Origin: Acidobacteriota bacterium
Lineage (GTDB): Bacteria; Acidobacteriota; Thermoanaerobaculia; Multivoradales; J023
Assembly: GCA_029263355.1 (NCBI GenBank)
Contig: JAJCXQ010000689.1
Location: forward strand, 1 to 37,429
Reading direction: 5' to 3'
Length of the DNA: 37,429 bases
Part shown: positions 1 through 7,557 of the stretch, piece after piece
Layout: each line of letters opens with the position of its first letter
How positions within the stretch are numbered: position 1 is the first letter of the stretch
Made by a program: the position numbers and the translations under genes
Notes under the pieces: model-generated
Database searches by the model: none
Told to the model about the DNA's origin: nothing
The model's input: the letters and a program-made list of their open reading frames with translations, nothing else

Positions 1-159
1 AACAACCGCTACTGGGTCTTCGCGGCGGCGACGACGAATGTTGGCTACACCTTGACGGTCACTGACACCGCTACTGGTGACGTGCGGCAATTCCTTAACC
101 CGCTCGGTGTGGCGGCGCCCGCGATCACCGACACTGATGCGTTCATGACCTGCCCCTAG
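1..159 (+). CDS. 3' end of a secreted protein carrying the C-terminal LDGC module
   Basis: Frame 1 is open from the first base to a TAG at 157-159, giving 52 residues of a truncated C-terminus. It reads NNRYWVFAAATTNVGYTLTV and then a short threonine-rich strand, an NPLG turn and an ITDTDAF end. The same ending closes the genes at 10374-13163 and 21451-23979, where it is the last third of a ~115-residue module with a VKVLDGC core. The upstream part of this protein lies outside the window, so its N-terminal domains are unknown. By comparison with the two complete relatives it is probably an exported protein. No known enzymatic motif lies in the visible part. Confidence 0.8.
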   Translation, partial: NNRYWVFAAATTNVGYTLTVTDTATGDVRQFLNPLGVAAPAITDTDAFMTCP

Positions 160-164
160 CTCTT

Positions 165-198
165 AGCAAACACTTCTGGACGGTCAGCAAACACTTCT
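165..198. repeat. Direct repeat, two 13-nt copies 21 nt apart
   Basis: AGCAAACACTTCT occurs at 165-177 and again, identically, at 186-198. The copies start 21 nt apart, the same spacing seen in the degenerate repeats that follow at 240-410, so it may be the best preserved part of the same array. It lies just after the stop codon at 159. Confidence 0.7.
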
Positions 199-199
199 T

Positions 200-221
200 G
201 CGCTCCGGTCGGCCGGAGCGC
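200..221. terminator. GC-rich stem-loop after the first gene, possible terminator
   Basis: GCGCTCCGG (200-208) and CCGGAGCGC (213-221) form a perfect 9-bp stem with a 4-nt loop about 40 nt after the stop codon at 159. No T-tract follows, so a factor-independent terminator is not well supported. It could be an RNA 3' end stabiliser or a protein-binding palindrome. Confidence 0.35.
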
Positions 222-239
222 TTGACACATCGGTGAGAA

Positions 240-410
240 GATCAAACTTGTCTTCGGCTTGATCTTAGTCTTGTTCGATGAGATCAAGGTTGCATCAGGC
301 TTGACCGTGCAGAAGCTTGGTCTTGATCTTCGACCAGCAATCCTTCGACAGCAGCAGACTCATCGGCGAAGCTTGGTGAGATGCAGTGCGACGCAGCGTC
401 TGTGGCCGAG
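240..410. repeat. Degenerate ~21-nt tandem repeat block 1
   Basis: Eight consecutive units start at 240, 261, 282, 303, 325, 347, 368 and 390, with lengths 21, 21, 21, 22, 22, 21, 22 and 21. Each begins with GA, often GATC. The units at 240 and 282 are clearly alike (GATCAA, then TTG, then GGCTTGA), which gives a 42-nt higher-order period. The block ends about 10 nt before the 3' end of the convergent minus-strand gene. No credible ORF with a ribosome binding site covers it. Confidence 0.6.
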
Positions 411-420
411 GATTCGTTCG

Positions 421-1584
421 TCAGCGGTTGCGACCGTAGGTCTCGTGACTCGTCACCCAATCGCCAGCGAGAATGGCGCTACTCAGGGATAGCTCACCGG
501 CCAGCACCGTGGCGCCGATGATCTCGGCCAGCTTGTTGGCCCTGTCCTTGCCCAAGCAGCCGAGCATCTCCAGGCATTCACGCTGGGTCGCCAAGGCGGT
601 GCCGCCGCCATGGGTGGCGACGATCAGGGAAGGAATGGTGATCGAGTAGTAGTAGTCGCCTTCAGCGGTCAGTTCAGCGTGGGCGATGGCCGACGAGGAC
701 TCGGCGACATTGGCCGCGTCCTGGCCAGTGGCGATGAAAACCGCGGCGATGCCGTTGGCGCTGTGGGCGCCGTTGTTGTTGGTGGCGGCCATCAATGCTC
801 CGAGGTTGGAGATCTGGCGCTGGGCGAAGAGATCTTCCGCCGAGACGCGGAGGCGTTCGCGCAGCAGGCGGTCGGGGAGGATACATTCGGCGACGACCCG
901 CTTGCCCCGAGTATGCAGAGTATTGAGTCGCGAGAACTTCTTGTCGGTGTCCATGTTGCCGGACAGCAGCCAGCGATCGATGCCCGCGTATTGGGACGCG
1001 ATCCATTGGCAAGCGGCTTCGGTCGCCCGGCCGACCATGTTCTGCCCGGCCGCGTCGCCGGTGGTGTAGTTGAATCGCAGATAACGGAACCGACTGACAG
1101 CGTACTGTTCGATGTCCCGCAGCTTGCCGACGCGGGTCGTCGCCTCAGCGCGCTCCTTGATGTGCTCGAAGTGGTGGGTCACCCACTGGCCAAACTCTCG
1201 CGCTTCGCGTGCGCTGGCAAAGCGAAATACCGGTGCGCGCTGCATCGCGTCGTCGATCACACTGACCGCGATCCCGCCGGCTTCACGGGTCACTCGCATG
1301 CCCCGGTTGTAACTCGCCACCAGAGTGCCCTCGGTGGTCGCCATCGGCACATAAAAATCACCCTGCGCGTGTTCGCCATCCACCTTTAGCGGCCCAGCCA
1401 GCCCAAGGGGCACCTGAGCAACGCCGGTGAAGTTTTCGATGTTACCGGCCAACGTCGCCGGATCTAAGGAGGTGTGTCCGACATGTTCGAGGGCGACTCC
1501 GGTTTGACGTTGCGCAAACTCGCGTCGGTCCGCCGCGGCCTCTGCGGTGCAATCGTCGTCAGTGCGGCGGGGGATTTTGGTCAT
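421..1584 (-). CDS. Hydroxymethylglutaryl-CoA reductase, class I type
   Basis: The 387-residue product should reduce HMG-CoA to mevalonate with NAD(P)H, the committed step of the mevalonate route to isoprenoids, in the cytosol. Family landmarks appear in order: ENFTG and PLGLAGPL near the N-terminus; MATTEGTLVAS with the catalytic Glu (E85); GDAAGQNMV, a cofactor-site variant of the usual GDAMGMNM; SGNMDTDKK with the catalytic Lys (K215); GQDAANVAESS with the catalytic Asp (D289); HGGGT; and a C-terminal SHETYGRNR whose His (H380) matches the SH....NR catalytic histidine of class I enzymes. There is no N-terminal membrane region, unlike eukaryotic forms. I chose the ATG at 1584 because GGAG lies 7 nt upstream; an in-frame ATG at 1632 lacks this. 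No other mevalonate-pathway gene is adjacent. Bacterial homologues are usually called mvaA or hmgA. Confidence 0.93.
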   Translation of the reverse strand: MTKIPRRTDDDCTAEAAADRREFAQRQTGVALEHVGHTSLDPATLAGNIENFTGVAQVPLGLAGPLKVDGEHAQGDFYVPMATTEGTLVASYNRGMRVTREAGGIAVSVIDDAMQRAPVFRFASAREAREFGQWVTHHFEHIKERAEATTRVGKLRDIEQYAVSRFRYLRFNYTTGDAAGQNMVGRATEAACQWIASQYAGIDRWLLSGNMDTDKKFSRLNTLHTRGKRVVAECILPDRLLRERLRVSAEDLFAQRQISNLGALMAATNNNGAHSANGIAAVFIATGQDAANVAESSSAIAHAELTAEGDYYYSITIPSLIVATHGGGTALATQRECLEMLGCLGKDRANKLAEIIGATVLAGELSLSSAILAGDWVTSHETYGRNR

Positions 1585-1622
1585 GAATGATCTCCGAAAG
1601 AACTCGTCAGGTGGCGGTGTCG

Positions 1623-3611
1623 ATGCTGCCATTCTACTGGGGCTATACTTTGGCGGTGCTCGAAAGGTCTGATGCCGATAGCCGTTCCTTCGTTGGGTTC
1701 CACAACCCTCTGAGCCACGCCGCCGCGATCGCTCTAGGGACCTTCATTGTTTACGTCCTTGGGGCCTGCCGCACGATCTACGTCGGCGATAGCGGCGAGT
1801 TGGTCGCCGCGGTTGCGACGCTGGGGATTCCACATCCTTCGGGGTATCCGTTTTATGTCCTGCTCGGGAAGCTGTGGACGCTGCTGGTGCCGATCGGCTC
1901 GATCGCGTTCCGCATGAGCCTGTTCTCCGCGACGATGGCGGCGGCGGCCAATGGACTGTTCTACTGGATCTTGCGCCGTGCCGGCTTGTCATGGATCGCC
2001 GGTCTGTTGGCATCTTTGCTGTTGGCTTTCGGACCCAGCTTCTGGTCACAGGCCAACGTCCAGCGGGTGTATACCCTCGGCGGATTCTTCCTGGTGGTGG
2101 TGATTGGGTTGGCCTGGGAGTGGTTTCGAACACGGCAGATCCGGTTCATGGTGGCGGCGGCGTTTGTCACCGGCATGGGAGCAGCCAACCATACGGTGAT
2201 GGGAGTCATGGGAGTGGCGGTGGGGGTGTTCGCGTTGATCAGCGAGCCGTCGTTGATCAGGCGGTGGCGGCATCTTGCGGCGTGTGTCGGCGCGGGACTC
2301 GCCGGGCTGTGGCCTTATGCCTATTTGCCGTGGCGCTCGCGTCAGAATCCGCGCCTCGATTGGGGTAATCCCGAGACCTGGGACAATTTTGTCGGCGTTG
2401 TCGTACGGCGCGACTTCTGGGACCGCGCTTGGCTGGAGTCGCCAGCTGACGCGCTGATCATCCTGGCGGATTTTCTGCGTAGTCTGGGGACCGAGCTGAT
2501 GTGGGGCGGAACGGTGTTGGCATTGGTCGGCGCGGTCTGGGGTTGGCGAAAGGGCTGGCCGGTGCTGCTGCCACTGTTGGCGATGGCGGCCAATCTGTGG
2601 GCGGTTGGGATGCACGGCTCACGCAGCGACATCTTCATCTGGCACCGTTATTACATTCCGGCTTATGTGATGGCGGCGATGTTGGCGGCCTTCGGGTGTC
2701 AGCTCGTGGTGGAGCGGTGGGGGAGGCGGTGGGCCGCGGCGACCCTGGTTGTCCCCTTGGCTTTGCTGGCTGTGGGATATCCGAAGTTCGATCGCAGCCG
2801 CTACCGCATCGCTGACGATTTCAGTCGACAGCTGCTCGCTAGCCTGCCGCCGGGGGCGCACCTTTCGGCGTCGGACGACAACATCCTCTTTGTATTGATT
2901 TATCTTCATCTGGTCGAGGGTGTACGCCCGGATCTCAACCTCATCATGCAGGGGGTAGGGGACGCCGAGCTGCCGCCGCTACGCTTCGATCCCGACAACG
3001 ATCCACTGTTCTTCACCCACCATCCCAACTGGGGGCTGGCGGAGATCGAGGCGCTCCCTATGGGGTTGGCGTTCCAGACCTGGCGTGCCGGTGTGTCGCC
3101 CCCCGAACCGACGCTGCCGACTGCCGAGCTCGCTGGCGCGGACGATCCACGGGTGCCGAAGGATTACCTGACCCGTAACCTGATCGGTCACTTCCACTAC
3201 ATGCTCGGCGTCACCCACGAGACCCGCGATTGGCCGCGGGCTGAGCAGGAGTTCCGTCGCGCCACCGATGCTGCCACCGACAACGATGTGTTGTTCTACA
3301 ACCTGGGGTTGATCTATCGCCGCAACGGCTTGGTGCGCCGATCACTGGCAGCGTTCGAACGCTCGCGAGAGATCAATCCGCGACATATCGCCAGTAAACG
3401 ACGTGTCAAAGCGACAGAACGGGTCTCCGAAGTGCGGGCGGAGGTGGAGCGCCTGGCGGCGCTAGAGGACAGCCTGACTGGCGATCCGGCGCTCGATGGA
3501 TTGACCGTGGGGCAGTCGGAGTACCATCGTCGCCTATCGGCCTTGTTGGCCGGGCGCGGTGAGAATTTGGCGGCGCGGGGGCATTGGCTGTTGGCCCTCG
3601 AGGCGGATTGA
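1623..3611 (+). CDS. DUF2723 / GT117-like polytopic membrane protein with C-terminal TPRs
   Basis: About 662 residues. The first transmembrane segment is followed by GDSGELVAA and then GIPHPSGYPFYVLLGKL, the signature of DUF2723 proteins (CAZy GT117, GT-C fold, linked to protein O-mannosylation). The Asp-Glu pair in GDSGEL sits where GT-C enzymes hold catalytic acids. Roughly ten hydrophobic helices follow, then a soluble region with DNILFVLIYLHLVEGVRPDL, then a C-terminal helical region (about residues 510-660) with a TPR-like DVLFYNLGLIYRRNGLVRRS and an ARGHWLLALEAD end. Substrate and donor cannot be read from the sequence; a lipid-linked sugar transferred to exported proteins is the family-based guess. 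The start is uncertain: in-frame ATG at 1587 and 1623 and GTG at 1656 are possible. I prefer 1623 because 1587 abuts the divergent gene's start codon. Confidence 0.82.
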   Translation: MLPFYWGYTLAVLERSDADSRSFVGFHNPLSHAAAIALGTFIVYVLGACRTIYVGDSGELVAAVATLGIPHPSGYPFYVLLGKLWTLLVPIGSIAFRMSLFSATMAAAANGLFYWILRRAGLSWIAGLLASLLLAFGPSFWSQANVQRVYTLGGFFLVVVIGLAWEWFRTRQIRFMVAAAFVTGMGAANHTVMGVMGVAVGVFALISEPSLIRRWRHLAACVGAGLAGLWPYAYLPWRSRQNPRLDWGNPETWDNFVGVVVRRDFWDRAWLESPADALIILADFLRSLGTELMWGGTVLALVGAVWGWRKGWPVLLPLLAMAANLWAVGMHGSRSDIFIWHRYYIPAYVMAAMLAAFGCQLVVERWGRRWAAATLVVPLALLAVGYPKFDRSRYRIADDFSRQLLASLPPGAHLSASDDNILFVLIYLHLVEGVRPDLNLIMQGVGDAELPPLRFDPDNDPLFFTHHPNWGLAEIEALPMGLAFQTWRAGVSPPEPTLPTAELAGADDPRVPKDYLTRNLIGHFHYMLGVTHETRDWPRAEQEFRRATDAATDNDVLFYNLGLIYRRNGLVRRSLAAFERSREINPRHIASKRRVKATERVSEVRAEVERLAALEDSLTGDPALDGLTVGQSEYHRRLSALLAGRGENLAARGHWLLALEAD

Positions 3612-5290
3612 TGCCTTTTCTGTTACCGCCTGCCTTATTACTCGTCGTGGCGCCGCTCCTGCTGCTGGTCTGGCGATTACACTGGCTCGATCGCCGTTGG
3701 CAACGGTGGCTGGCGGGAGTGTCGACGCTGGGCCTGGTGGTGACGAGTTGGCCGGATCGGGGACTGGAGCTGCAGGTCCTCAAGCAGGTTTATCTGCTGA
3801 TCGCCGCCACGACGGCGATGCTTCTGATGTTGCGTCACGTTCGGGTGCGCTGGACCCTCGACATCGCCCGATTCGACGCTGCCCTCGCCGTCGTGGCAGG
3901 GGCGGCGGTGGTCGCCTACTGCAACTTCTTCGCCTTCCACGGCATCAACGAGGACGGCGACCGGACCTTCGTCCACTGGCACGATGTCGCCCACTATTAC
4001 CTGGGCTCGAAGTACTACGGCGAGCTTGGTTATACCGACCTCTACACCGCCATGCTGCGGGCCGAAGCGGAGCTCTACGACGATCGCTTCAAGGCGATCG
4101 AGGCTCGCGATCTCACCACCTACCAACGGGTCCACATCCGGCAGCCGCTGCGTCGTAGCGAGGCGGTGAAGGCGGCCTTTACACCACAGCGCTGGGCCGA
4201 CTTCCAACGGGACGTCGATCTATTTCGCGAGCGACTGGGTCCACATTATGGGGCGGTGCTGCTCGATCACGGCTTCAACCCGACCCCGGTGTGGGCGGTC
4301 CTCGGCGGCGCCTTGAGCCGCCGGGTTCCGGCAGGCTCCGAACGCGGCGTTCTGTTGCTGACCCTTATCGATCCGCTGGTTTTGATCGGCCTCTTCGCCG
4401 CGGTTGGCCGCACCTTCGGTCGACGCGCCCTGTTGTTGACGGTGATCCACGTCTGTGTCGCCTTTGGCGCCACATTCGGCTGGGTTGGTGGCGCGTTCCT
4501 GCGTTTCCCGTGGTTGTTCGGAGTGGTGGTCGGTTTTTGTTGCCTGCATCGTCGACGTTTTGTGGCGGCCGGTGGGTTGTTCGCTTTGGCGGTGATGACA
4601 CGGGTTTTCCCGGTCGTTTTCCTCGTGCCTTTGGCTTTCAAAGCGGTGGCGGCCGCCTGGACGCGTCGAGCTCTGCCGCGACGTTTCGTGAGGTTCTTCG
4701 GGAGTTTTGTGGCGACAGCAACGCTCCTTACCCTTACCACGCTGTCGCTACCCAATACCGTTGGTCATTGGACAGACTTCCGCGCCAACATGTCGAACCA
4801 CCTCCGCAACATCTCCCCCAACGTCGTCGGGCTCACCGAGGCATTGACCCTGCGTCTGAATCCAGCGCAAGTCACCGGAGAGGAATTCGAGGTCCTCAAG
4901 GTCCGGCGCCAGCAGGTGGTTAGCGCTCAGTTGTGGATTGTCTTCGCGCCCTTGTTGCTGATCGTGGCGCGCCTTGCCCCGCGTCGCACCGACCTCGCGA
5001 CGGCTCATCTAGCGGTGCCGTTGCTTTACGCTGGGCTGAGCCTGGCGGGGTACTACTTTGCCGTGCTTGTCGTCGCCATTCTGATCGAGCGTCGCTCGCC
5101 GGGACGTCTGGCGTGGATTTTCGCCATCGAGGCGGCAGCTTACACGTTGATGCTGTTCGAAGAGCGCGATGCGTTGGTGTTCGTTTATCGCGGCGTGTTG
5201 ATCGTCTGGTTGTATGTTGGCCTGAACCTCGATTGGGTGCGGCGAGACTGGATCCGCTTGAGACCGATGGCTACGGACTCGAGTGGTTAG
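3611..5290 (+). CDS. Polytopic membrane protein, GT-C-like, unassigned
   Basis: About 559 residues with 10 or more hydrophobic segments, starting MPFLLPPALLLVVAPLLLL. The ATG at 3611 overlaps the TGA of the preceding gene (TGATG), so translation is probably coupled and the products likely work together. A soluble loop after the third helix holds HGINEDGDRTFVHWHD, then YYLGSKYYGELGYTDLY and a charged helix, then HGFNPTPVW before the next membrane block. Acidic residues in the first extracytoplasmic loop of a polytopic protein next to a DUF2723 gene fit a GT-C glycosyltransferase, but I do not recognise a named family. An alternative in-frame ATG at 3584 lies inside the upstream gene and is less likely. 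The 3' end overlaps the convergent toxin gene by 4 nt. Confidence 0.72.
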   Translation: MPFLLPPALLLVVAPLLLLVWRLHWLDRRWQRWLAGVSTLGLVVTSWPDRGLELQVLKQVYLLIAATTAMLLMLRHVRVRWTLDIARFDAALAVVAGAAVVAYCNFFAFHGINEDGDRTFVHWHDVAHYYLGSKYYGELGYTDLYTAMLRAEAELYDDRFKAIEARDLTTYQRVHIRQPLRRSEAVKAAFTPQRWADFQRDVDLFRERLGPHYGAVLLDHGFNPTPVWAVLGGALSRRVPAGSERGVLLLTLIDPLVLIGLFAAVGRTFGRRALLLTVIHVCVAFGATFGWVGGAFLRFPWLFGVVVGFCCLHRRRFVAAGGLFALAVMTRVFPVVFLVPLAFKAVAAAWTRRALPRRFVRFFGSFVATATLLTLTTLSLPNTVGHWTDFRANMSNHLRNISPNVVGLTEALTLRLNPAQVTGEEFEVLKVRRQQVVSAQLWIVFAPLLLIVARLAPRRTDLATAHLAVPLLYAGLSLAGYYFAVLVVAILIERRSPGRLAWIFAIEAAAYTLMLFEERDALVFVYRGVLIVWLYVGLNLDWVRRDWIRLRPMATDSSG

Positions 5291-5667
5291 AGTCTTTGAG
5301 CGCCGTCCAGGTTGCTCAGCTTGCGGTCGAAAGTGCCCAGTGGGAGATGCCCGGCTTTACGAGCTGTTTCGAGCACCAGGCAATCGGAAAAGCCAAGACC
5401 AGGTTTCTGCTTGAATTGCTCCAACGCTGCCAAGGCCGTACTCCGATCCTGCACGGTCAGGCACTGATGATTGACCAGCATTTCGATGGCGATCGCGAGG
5501 GAGTGCGGCTTCAGCTCGTAAACCGCTGCCAAAACCCAAATTGTTTCGGCGAGGACGATATGGGAGACCCATGCGCCACGGCTGACGAATTCCTCGGCTG
5601 CCGCTGTTTGCTTCGCGTCATCGCGAGTGACCAAACGCACCAAAACATTGGTGTCAACTGCGTTCAT
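5287..5667 (-). CDS. vapC: PIN-domain ribonuclease toxin, VapC-like
   Basis: A 126-residue PIN-domain protein. The four acidic metal-binding positions are all visible: D5 in VDTNVLVRL, E41 in LAETIWVL, D95 in GFSDCLVLE and D114 in TFDRKL. PIN toxins are Mg-dependent RNases that cut tRNA, rRNA or mRNA when released from their antitoxin. The ATG at 5667 lies inside the last codons of the upstream antitoxin gene (14-nt overlap), the normal arrangement for translational coupling in vapBC-type operons. The gene looks intact, so the module may be active. The target RNA cannot be inferred from the sequence. Confidence 0.88.
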   Translation of the reverse strand: MNAVDTNVLVRLVTRDDAKQTAAAEEFVSRGAWVSHIVLAETIWVLAAVYELKPHSLAIAIEMLVNHQCLTVQDRSTALAALEQFKQKPGLGFSDCLVLETARKAGHLPLGTFDRKLSNLDGAQRL

Positions 5668-5917
5668 GGGTCTTCCGGATGTGCTTACGGATTCCTTCCT
5701 GAAGCTCCTCCAAGGTCTTGCGTTTCGGTGGCCCCTCCGGAAACAGGGCCATGTGCACGTCCTTCGAGGTGTATCCACCGGCCCGGCGAACCACGATGTG
5801 GCCCTCTTCCTCGTTCCAGGTGAGGATAGATCCAGGACCGACTCCTAGCTTCCGGCGAACCTTCGCCGGAATAGAGATTTGTCCTTGCGCGGTGATTTTC
5901 GATCGGGCAAGACTCAT
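5654..5917 (-). CDS. vapB: AbrB/MazE-type antitoxin, VapB-like
   Basis: An 87-residue protein. The N-terminal half is a swapped-hairpin AbrB fold: KITAQGQISIPAKVRRKLGV, then GSILTWNEEEGHIVVRRA. The C-terminal half (about 45-87, TLEELQEGIRKHIRKTHERS) is charged and helical and would bind the PIN toxin. It precedes and overlaps the toxin gene and should bind the palindrome at 5926-5941 to repress its own operon. I chose the ATG at 5917, where the family motif begins. There is no Shine-Dalgarno sequence before it, and the predicted transcription start is within a few bases of this ATG, so the message may be leaderless. An upstream in-frame ATG at 5953 lies in the promoter. Confidence 0.85.
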   Translation of the reverse strand: MSLARSKITAQGQISIPAKVRRKLGVGPGSILTWNEEEGHIVVRRAGGYTSKDVHMALFPEGPPKRKTLEELQEGIRKHIRKTHERS

Positions 5918-5924
5918 AGTTCTT

Positions 5925-5953
5925 ACATTACCTCGGTAATGCAAGTGATACAA
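5925..5953 (-). promoter_or_regulatory. Promoter and palindromic operator of the vapBC-like module
   Basis: CATTACC (5926-5932) and GGTAATG (5935-5941) form a perfect 7-bp inverted repeat with a 2-bp spacer. On the minus strand TTGTAT (5953-5948) and TAATGT (5930-5925) are separated by exactly 17 bp and could be the -35 and -10 boxes; the palindrome covers the spacer and the -10. CACTTG is also repeated (CACTTG-TAT-CACTTG) across the -35. This is what autoregulation by an AbrB-type antitoxin would require. Confidence 0.6.
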
Positions 5954-6091
5954 GTGCTGATGGACCCCGGCGGGTGAAGGTCGCTAACCGGACACAAAGA
6001 GGATCCGCAGGTAACAAGGCCGTAACATAGGATCACTACGCTCTTCCTCAGTGATGACAACCAAGTCTCGAACTGACACGAGGAGCTGGAT

Positions 6092-7555
6092 ATGAACATG
6101 ACCGAGCGGATCACGTTGAAGACTTTCACAAGAACCGTTTTGATCACGATCTTGGTGGCCTTGCAGGTGACCTCGACGCTTGCTGCGACAAACGTCGAGT
6201 TACAACTCGAGGAGGCGATTTACCTGGAGGAGACGGCGGGTGACTTGGCAGCGGCGACCAAGATCTACCTCGAGATGCTGGAGAACGGGGAGGGGCAGCG
6301 TTCGTTGCTGGCTCGAGCCCACGATCGGTTGGCGGGTTGCTATTTGAAGATGGGGCGTCCGGAGGATGCGGAACGGCACTTTCAAAAAGTGATCGAGCAG
6401 TATCCTGAGGAGGCCGAGCTGGTTGCTCGGGCGCAGTTGGCCTTGAGCGCGTCACCTGCACTCGAGCCGGCTCCCTGGGTGGACGGGGAAGTGTTGACTT
6501 ACGTCATCAAGCTGCCGACCGGAGTGCAGTTTGGCGTGTATGTTTTCGCCATCGAGTCCGGCGCCGACGCCAGCGGCGACCTTTGGCAGATCATGGCGCG
6601 GCGTTACCACGATGGCGCGGCCAGCGATCAAGGGTTCAGCCGGGTGACGGTTCGCCAGGGCACGATGCGTCCCGTGCATAGCGTTTTTCGACATTCCATG
6701 ATGGGGAGCTTCGAGTCTCACTATGAGGACTCGACCTTCCGGATGCTCAGCCATCAGGCTGATGGCACATCCAAGGAGTCCATGATTCGTCACGCCCAAC
6801 CGGTGTTCGACAACGATGAGTGGATCTATCTGACGCGCAGCCTGCCCCTAGCGCTCGGGTACCGCACGACGCTACCGCTCAATGTGTTTGCCGGCGAGCC
6901 GTTGAAGGTCTCCTTCGAGGTGACCAAGGAAAAGACCGTCAAGGTGCCAGCAGGAACCTTCGAATGTCTGAAAGCGAAGAGCAGTCTCGGACAGACTTTC
7001 TATTATTCGACCGGGCCCGAGCGCCTGGTCGTCAAGATGGACCTGCCGGGAGCCACCGCCGAGCTCGCCCGCGTCAGCCACCGCCGTCACAGCGAGGAGG
7101 AAATCTACCGCGACGATCAGGCGGGCTTCTCGCTGACCCTGCCTGCAGGCTGGTTTGTGCAAGGCAATAGCGAGTTTACCAAGGGTAAGAAGGGGCTGCT
7201 GCATCTCCTCGACCCCGGCGCCGAGCAGCGTAGCTTTTTCTTGTGGGCAGACACGCCGTCGAACAAAGAGCCCGAGCTGGCGAAGATAGCGCGGAAGACC
7301 ATCGCTGCCGACAGCCAGGCACTTGTAGGTCAGAAGGTGCGAGACGACAGCTGGCGTGAAGACACGGTTGACGGCCGCCCCGTATTGTTTGTGACAACCG
7401 ATTTTCGTGATGGTGAGGTGCGCCTCAGCCGCTACCTGGTGTGGATCGCAGGTGAACACAAGATTGGCCGCTTCATCTTCAACGTGCCGACGGATCGGCT
7501 GGAAGCTCTGCGTCCGGTGCTCGACGAGATGGTCGCCAGTTTGCGTCTCAACTGA
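6092..7555 (+). CDS. Secreted TPR / DUF3108-like protein upstream of a two-component system
   Basis: 487 residues. An N-terminal signal sequence (about residues 9-32, TFTRTVLITILVALQVTSTLA) is followed by TPR-like helices (about 33-125: AIYLEETAGDLAAATKIYLE, then RAHDRLAGCYLKMGRPEDA, then FQKVIEQYPEEAE). The middle region (about 130-330) has the look of DUF3108: EVLTYVIKLPTGVQFGVYVF, then TVKVPAGTFECLKAKS. The last part (about 335-487, DDQAGFSLTLPAGWFV) resembles PsbP/DcrB-like envelope domains. AGGAG at 6081-6085 gives good ribosome binding. The kinase gene starts 2 nt after its stop, so this is the first gene of a three-gene operon with the sensor kinase and regulator. A periplasmic role linked to the signal sensed by the kinase is plausible but inferred only from context. 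Confidence 0.75.
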   Translation: MNMTERITLKTFTRTVLITILVALQVTSTLAATNVELQLEEAIYLEETAGDLAAATKIYLEMLENGEGQRSLLARAHDRLAGCYLKMGRPEDAERHFQKVIEQYPEEAELVARAQLALSASPALEPAPWVDGEVLTYVIKLPTGVQFGVYVFAIESGADASGDLWQIMARRYHDGAASDQGFSRVTVRQGTMRPVHSVFRHSMMGSFESHYEDSTFRMLSHQADGTSKESMIRHAQPVFDNDEWIYLTRSLPLALGYRTTLPLNVFAGEPLKVSFEVTKEKTVKVPAGTFECLKAKSSLGQTFYYSTGPERLVVKMDLPGATAELARVSHRRHSEEEIYRDDQAGFSLTLPAGWFVQGNSEFTKGKKGLLHLLDPGAEQRSFFLWADTPSNKEPELAKIARKTIAADSQALVGQKVRDDSWREDTVDGRPVLFVTTDFRDGEVRLSRYLVWIAGEHKIGRFIFNVPTDRLEALRPVLDEMVASLRLN

Positions 7556-7557
7556 GT

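Noticed and set aside
610..1389. A long plus-strand open frame over the HMG-CoA reductase gene
   Set aside because: Antisense shadow; the minus-strand frame has the full family motif set.
1644..1649. TATACT as a -10 box for the DUF2723 gene
   Set aside because: No -35 at 16-18 bp, and it lies within the possible coding region.
6010..6036. A stretch (GTAACAAGGCCGTAACATAGGATCAC) split here as GTAACAAGG / CCGTAACATA / GGATCAC looks like the 3' end of 16S rRNA
   Set aside because: Only short pieces match, the spacing differs and nothing upstream resembles rRNA; a protein gene with a good ribosome binding site starts at 6092.
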